NCBI GenBank assembly: GCA_948567375.1
Contig: OX419759.1
Location: 19,498,744-19,562,743, forward strand
DNA length: 64,000 bases
Direction of reading: 5' to 3'
Origin: Lunularia cruciata
Taxonomy: Eukaryota > Streptophyta > Marchantiopsida > Lunulariales > Lunulariaceae
How positions within the stretch are numbered: the stretch's first letter is position 1; each line of letters begins with the position of its first letter. The notes below the pieces were generated by a model. The model made no database searches. It saw only the letters and a program-made list of their open reading frames with translations, and was not told where the DNA came from. Of the stretch, positions 60,108 to 64,000 are shown piece by piece. A program made the position numbers and the translations under genes.

Positions 60108-60396
60108 AAATTTGGTTTGGTAACATCTAGAATGATGTTATACATGATGGTCAAAATAGATCAGATAGAAGTATCACCAAAAGAGTACTTCTACTAATAG
60201 GGCAGAAACCGAAATAGACTTGAGAACCTTAGAACCAATAGCTAGACATATGATTTAAAGGTGAGAATTGGTTTGGTAACATCTGGAAGGATGTTACACA
60301 TGATGGACTAAACAGATCAGAAAGAGGTATCACCAAAAGGGGACTTCTACTAATAGAGTAGGAACCGAAATATGCCTGAAATCTTTGAAGGCAATT
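60108..60396 (+). repeat. Tandem duplication in LTR U3, 156-bp offset
   Basis: 'ttggtttggtaacatct' at 60112 and 60268, 'tatcaccaaaag', 'acttctactaatag' and 'accgaaata' at 60208 and 60364 all keep the same offset. The copies differ by roughly 15%, so the duplication is older than this insertion. Confidence 0.85.
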
Positions 60397-60718
60397 TCAG
60401 AGGCCTAAACGGATGAATTAGGCCTTGAAAATGTGCAGATTCCCCCCCCAACGGAGGAAAGGCTGGCCTTCCCTCCCCCCTAGTTTGTCTCGTCGAGAGC
60501 TTTCCAACGGTACCTTACTCCTGTGATTCTGAGATTCCTACAGGAAGATTCCCTAAAAGATTCCCTCCGGTCAAAGCTCGTTTGACCAACCAGATAGGAC
60601 CTAGACCAGACAGGTCACCCATCCAAGTCAGTAATCCAAGGGTGGAGCTTGCTGACATGTCACCTATCTATGTCCCTAATCCTATGGTGGAGCTTCCTTG
60701 GAGGAGATCCTCTTTGTC

Positions 60719-60727
60719 TATATAATA
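60719..60727 (+). promoter_or_regulatory. TATA box, right-hand LTR
   Basis: tatataata is followed by a purine-rich stretch. The LTR ends 83 bp downstream, a normal R-U5 length for plant Ty3 elements. Confidence 0.6.
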
Positions 60728-60811
60728 AAGAGAAGGTGCTCCCTTGGGGCATCGAATGTTTGAGTGTGCAATCTGTGTTTTCTCTCTTCTCTTGTCCTCG
60801 GAGTATTACAA

Positions 60812-60823
60812 TGGTATCAGAGC
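60812..60823 (+). promoter_or_regulatory. tRNA-iMet primer-binding site, right-hand element
   Basis: tggtatcagagc is a perfect 12-base initiator-Met site, one base after the LTR end. Confidence 0.92.
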
Positions 60824-60950
60824 GAGTGTTCTAGTCCAAGAGAGTGGATCACCCCTCTTGGAATAGCACGAACTACTGAAACTGAGTAATTTGAGGTGGA
60901 GAACATAGAGTAATCGCTAGACTTAGGAAGGACTTTAGAGAGCGGATGGG

Positions 60951-61172
60951 ATGGATGCGCCGGGGGGACAATTTCCCGCACCTAGCTTTCCATTCTCAAA
61001 CCCATTCCACATCAAGGTTATGTACATCCAGCGTGAGCAGATGAGAGTATCGCTAGTTTATCACTTCGGTGCTGAATTCATGGACAAAGTGATGAACTCA
61101 CCAAACCCGGTGATTCTACCTGTGGTGATATATGACAGAGAGTGGGATTTGACGATCTACATTCTATTATGA
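60951..61172 (+). CDS. Small ORF 1 before gag, right-hand element
   Basis: 73 codons from ATG 60951 to TGA. A Pro-rich start (MDAPGGQFPAPSFPF) leads into a segment with FGAEFMDKVMNSPNPVILPV. That pattern recurs in the next small ORF (FGEEYYQQVIASEVPMVVPI), so the two share a domain of about 45 residues: FG-x-E-(F/Y), then V-x-x-S, then P-x-(V/I)-x-P. I do not recognise the domain. It is in a different frame from gag. Whether these are genuine genes or pieces of a longer gag N-terminus is open. Confidence 0.45.
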   Translation: MDAPGGQFPAPSFPFSNPFHIKVMYIQREQMRVSLVYHFGAEFMDKVMNSPNPVILPVVIYDREWDLTIYILL

Positions 61173-61176
61173 TAAT

Positions 61177-61380
61177 ATGGATATGAATGTCCCAAATCCT
61201 CTCCATTTCAACACTCAAGTAGAAATCCGTTATGTAGTGAGGCCGAAATTGATGTTTAGAGATTTTGTGGTTAGGAATTTTGGTGAGGAGTATTATCAAC
61301 AAGTGATAGCTTCTGAGGTCCCAATGGTAGTTCCGATAGTTTGTGCGCCTTCCAGAGTGATTATATTGACTCTGTATTGA
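61177..61380 (+). CDS. Small ORF 2 before gag, right-hand element
   Basis: 67 codons, ATG four bases after ORF 1 stops, in another frame. It shares the ORF 1 domain pattern across most of its length (core FGEEYYQQVIASEVPMVVPI), so ORF 1 and ORF 2 probably arose by duplication of one domain. One indel would fuse the two into a single two-domain protein ahead of gag. Confidence 0.45.
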   Translation: MDMNVPNPLHFNTQVEIRYVVRPKLMFRDFVVRNFGEEYYQQVIASEVPMVVPIVCAPSRVIILTLY

Positions 61381-61413
61381 AGTAGACGTTAGCAATTGGG
61401 TGTTGCAGGCACC

Positions 61414-62500
61414 ATGGATCTGTAGTTGCAAGAGTTGGTGCAAGGAATGCAAGGGATGTTGAATGAATTTTGAGAGATTAAGATGACCATGGAAACATTG
61501 CAAAGTCAAGTGCAGATCCTCAGGAAAGATCAAGCCATGCAAGAAGAAGAGCCGTCTCAAAACCCAGTACCTGCAACTGAAGTACTTGGAGAGGCATCCG
61601 TGCCTACAAACCCTATCAACGATGAAGCCACATTGCTACTCCGGATGAAGCCACGCCTGCAACATCGAGCCTTACAAGGGGCAACGTACGATGGGAGTAG
61701 TGGAGAATTGGATCTCGAGAATGAATCGATATTTTTGATTGTTCTCAACAGAGATCACAGAGCATGCTGCAGGCGTGTTTGCATGTGGGTACTTGACCGA
61801 TAAAGCCCTCACATGGTATGATGCTTGGGAACGATCCATGCTGGTAGAGAGAAGGGAGGTCACATGGACAGCAATGCAAGAAGGACTGTTCAAGAATTTC
61901 CAATCGGTGGATTCTGTGCAGATGGCTCGATCCCGACTATGGGGATTGAGACAGAAGAATAGCGTACAAAAGTATGTGGAGGCATTTCTGGATCTACAAG
62001 TCGCAATTACCGACATGAGTCCAGCAGAGGCTCTTGACAATTTCAAATGAGGGTTGAAAGAGCGGATTCGCCAAGAAGTCATGGTGCAAAACCCTCGCAC
62101 GGTATTTGAAGCCATTGCTTGTGCGTAGAGAATAGCCGGAGCATTATGTGGAGGTGAAGGAGTAGTTCCACCTCAACATTATCGGGTAGAAATGCCACAC
62201 ATGGGTGGACCAGTACCGATGGAATTGGGCAACCTTCGATTCCGGGATCGAGGAGCACGGCCGCTTCAAGGAGAGCGAGGACAGGTAGAAGAACAAAGAG
62301 ATGGAGTCCCACAAGGAGAAGGGACTCAAGGAGAACGCCGTTGTTACAATTGTGGCCGTATTGGGCACATATCTACCAATTGTCGCACTCGTTTCCCTAG
62401 AGGCCCTCGGCCTTCGTACAGGCGATCTTTAAACAACATGGAGAGGCACATTGAAGAGGAGGAGGTGGAAACCACTTCGGAAAACAAAGATCGCCAGTAA
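61414..62500 (+). pseudogene. gag, right-hand element
   Basis: ATG 61414, with a coiled-coil-like N-terminus (LQELVQGMQGML, TMETLQSQVQIL), then after a frame change near 61700 the capsid domain (HAAGVFACGYLTDKALTWYD, FKNFQSVDSVQMARSRLWGL, KYVEAFLDLQVAI) and the CCHC knuckle CYNCGRIGHISTNC (about 62341-62382). Stops at 61423, 61471, 61733, 62048 and 62126 are all one transition from Gln or Arg codons. It ends at TAA 62498-62500 and overlaps the start of the pol frame. Confidence 0.85.
62428..62434 (+). promoter_or_regulatory. Candidate -1 ribosomal frameshift heptamer T TTA AAC
   Basis: The heptamer is in phase with the gag codons (TTA at 62429, AAC at 62432). The pol frame lies -1 relative to gag and overlaps it until 62500. 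In the shifted frame one TGA (62452-62454) comes before the long pol frame. No pseudoknot was identified. Alternatively, gag and pol were one frame and a single-base indel lies near here. Confidence 0.35.
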
Positions 62501-64000
62501 ATGTACCTCGCGGCCTTACTGGCTCAATAAGGAAGCAAAGAAGCGAGGGAAGGAAGAAGAATAATGCGCAAAGATCCCGAAAGGCAACCTCACAATTGAT
62601 TGTTGTGAATGGAATCCTAGAAGGTAATCAAGTGAGAGTATTAATAGATTCGGGAGCAACAGAGAATTTCTTGTCTCGCTCTGTTGCAATCAGATTGGGA
62701 ATGGATCTAGAGAGAGATGGAAGTGAAGAAGTAGAGTTACCAAATGGGCAAACAGAGAGGATTGAATCATTACCTAGACTGGTAACCCTCTCTGTAGGAG
62801 AATATCAAGAAGCAATTGAGTGTCGAGTGATACAGTTAGCCCATTATGATGCAATTTTAGGCATGCCATGGATGGAGCAGTACAACCCAATGGTGGATTG
62901 GAGGAAGAAAGTAGTGAGAACCCACCAATGGTCAATCATTGGGGTTAAAGAAAAATCACACAGGCAGAAACTGCCTCTATATGTCGTAGGGACGACAACT
63001 GTCTGTAAGACCGATAGATGTTTTCTGGGTCTAATAAGAGAAGTCCAGAGTGCACAACTCGCTGGACAAATTCCTGAGAAATTGAAAGATGTGGTGGATG
63101 AGTTTCAAGATGTCTTTCCCGATGATCTACCCTCAGGATTACCACCTAAAAGGCGAGTAGATCACAAAATAGAGACACTCCCGGGGAAGACACCTCCTTG
63201 TAAGGCCCCATATCGCCTATCACCTCATGAGTTGGAGGAGTATAAGACTCAAATTGAGGAGATGCTACAGAAAGGGTTCATCCAACCTAGCGTATCACCA
63301 TATGGGGCCCCTGTCTTGTTTGTGAAGAAGAAGGATGGTACAATGCGCATGTGCATTGACTATCGGGGTCTCAATCAGCAAACAGTGAAGAACAAATACC
63401 CCTTACCTCGCATGGATGACCTGTTTGATCAACTCCATGGAGCGAGATACTTCACCAAACTGGACTTGCGGAGCGGTTACAATCAAATCCGAATTGCAGA
63501 GGAGGATGTGTACAAAACTGCCTTTCGAACCAAGTATGGCCACTTTGAGTATCTTGTGATGCCTTTTGGCCTCACCAATGCGCCTGCCACTTTCATGAGC
63601 CTAATGAATGACATATTTCGTCCATACTTAGATAAGTCTGTTATCGTCTTCTTGGATGATATCTTAGTATATAGTAGCACGATGACAGAACACAAACAAC
63701 ATCTACGAGAGGTCCTCCAGATTCTAAGACAAAATCAATTGTATGCCAAAATCTCAAAGTGTGAGTTTGGCAAGTCTGAAGTAGACTACTTAGGGCATAG
63801 AGTAAGTGCAGAGGGCATTCAAGTATTGACAGATAAAATAGAGGTCATTCAAAAATGGAGTGCCCCCGAAGATCAGACTCAACTTAAGAGCTTCTTGGGG
63901 TTGACGGGATTCTATCGTAGATTTGTCAAGGACTTCTCCAAGGTTGCACAGCCTTTAACGGCACTACTTGGCAAGGGGAAGAAGTGGACATGGGGAACTG
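62455..64000 (+). CDS. Protease-RT part of pol, right-hand element (continues past the window)
   Basis: 515 codons without a stop from 62455 to the edge. Protease: active site [12 protein letters not shown] with DSG at 62647-62655, then [79 protein letters not shown] and the catalytic FLDD at 63649-63660, then thumb and connection [13 protein letters not shown] to the edge (start of RNase H). Residues and spacing are typical of plant chromoviruses. All visible catalytic positions are intact. It has no ATG of its own, so it depends on gag translation. Confidence 0.93.

Larger units (their letters stand above)
60072..60810 (+). repeat. 5' LTR of right-hand element
   Basis: 739 bp, ends TGTAATA and TATTACA. 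The left half contains a duplication (60108-60240 and 60264-60396, offset 156 bp), a C-rich run follows at about 60445-60452, and a TATA box lies at 60719-60727. Confidence 0.88.
60072..64000 (+). mobile_element. Young Ty3/gypsy chromovirus-like element (3' end outside window)
   Basis: The 5' LTR is 60072-60810 with perfect 7-bp inverted termini TGTAATA/TATTACA, followed by the primer site 60812-60823, two small ORFs, gag, protease and RT. The pol frame is uninterrupted for more than 500 codons to the window edge, so this is the least decayed element here. Five bases before the LTR (tagtg, 60067-60071) are the expected left target duplication. Confidence 0.93.

Overview
The window reads as plant nuclear heterochromatin from a large genome. 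It is AT-rich, contains no recognisable host gene, and is packed with LTR retrotransposons in different states of decay, several nested in one another. The mixture of old Ty3/gypsy lineages and extensive decay would fit a gymnosperm such as a conifer, but that is inference. No tRNA, rRNA, CRISPR or bacterial-type genes were seen.\n\nLayout. (1) 1-5978: copy 1 of a Ty3/gypsy element of non-chromovirus (Ogre/Tat/Athila-like) type, + strand, missing its 5' LTR at the window edge. (2) 5979-31.9 kb: mostly old unassignable DNA. It holds a hairpin, a GC-richer island with a recurring 17-bp motif, an AT microsatellite, a decayed coiled-coil ORF (9.2-10.6 kb), a possible transposase tail (13.9-14.2 kb), a probable Ty1/copia-type LTR with primer site (25.7-26.0 kb) and several short tandem duplications. 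(3) 32378-45549: copy 2 of the first family, - strand, with both ~690-bp LTRs. It is split in its integrase by a Ty3/gypsy chromovirus (34329-39913, + strand) flanked by a perfect 5-bp target duplication. (4) 45550-50093: a third Ty3-type element, + strand, heavily decayed. (5) 51.5-57 kb: a TATA-preceded reading frame of about 770 codons (coiled-coil protein) broken by ten internal nonsense codons but only one frame change, followed by repeat-rich DNA. (6) 57832-60071: gag remnant of another element. (7) 60072-64000: the youngest element, a chromovirus-like Ty3/gypsy with an intact LTR and more than 500 uninterrupted pol codons running off the right edge.\n\nRelations. The chromovirus at 34-40 kb inserted into copy 2. 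Copy 2 in turn sits at the left edge of the 45.5-50 kb element. The right-hand element cut into the gag element at 60071. The most unusual content is: an extra ORF before gag in both copies of the first family; a pair of mutually similar small ORFs before gag in the right-hand element, which also has a T TTA AAC heptamer where gag and pol change frame; a variable 59-bp minisatellite in the LTRs of the nested chromovirus and a 3 x 20-residue repeat inside its pol; and a coiled-coil ORF whose 3' region carries a ~130-bp repeat found four times in the window. Most nonsense codons are explained by C-to-T (or G-to-A) change at Gln, Arg or Trp codons, as expected for methylated, silenced DNA. Nearly all coding regions except the right-hand pol are pseudogenes.
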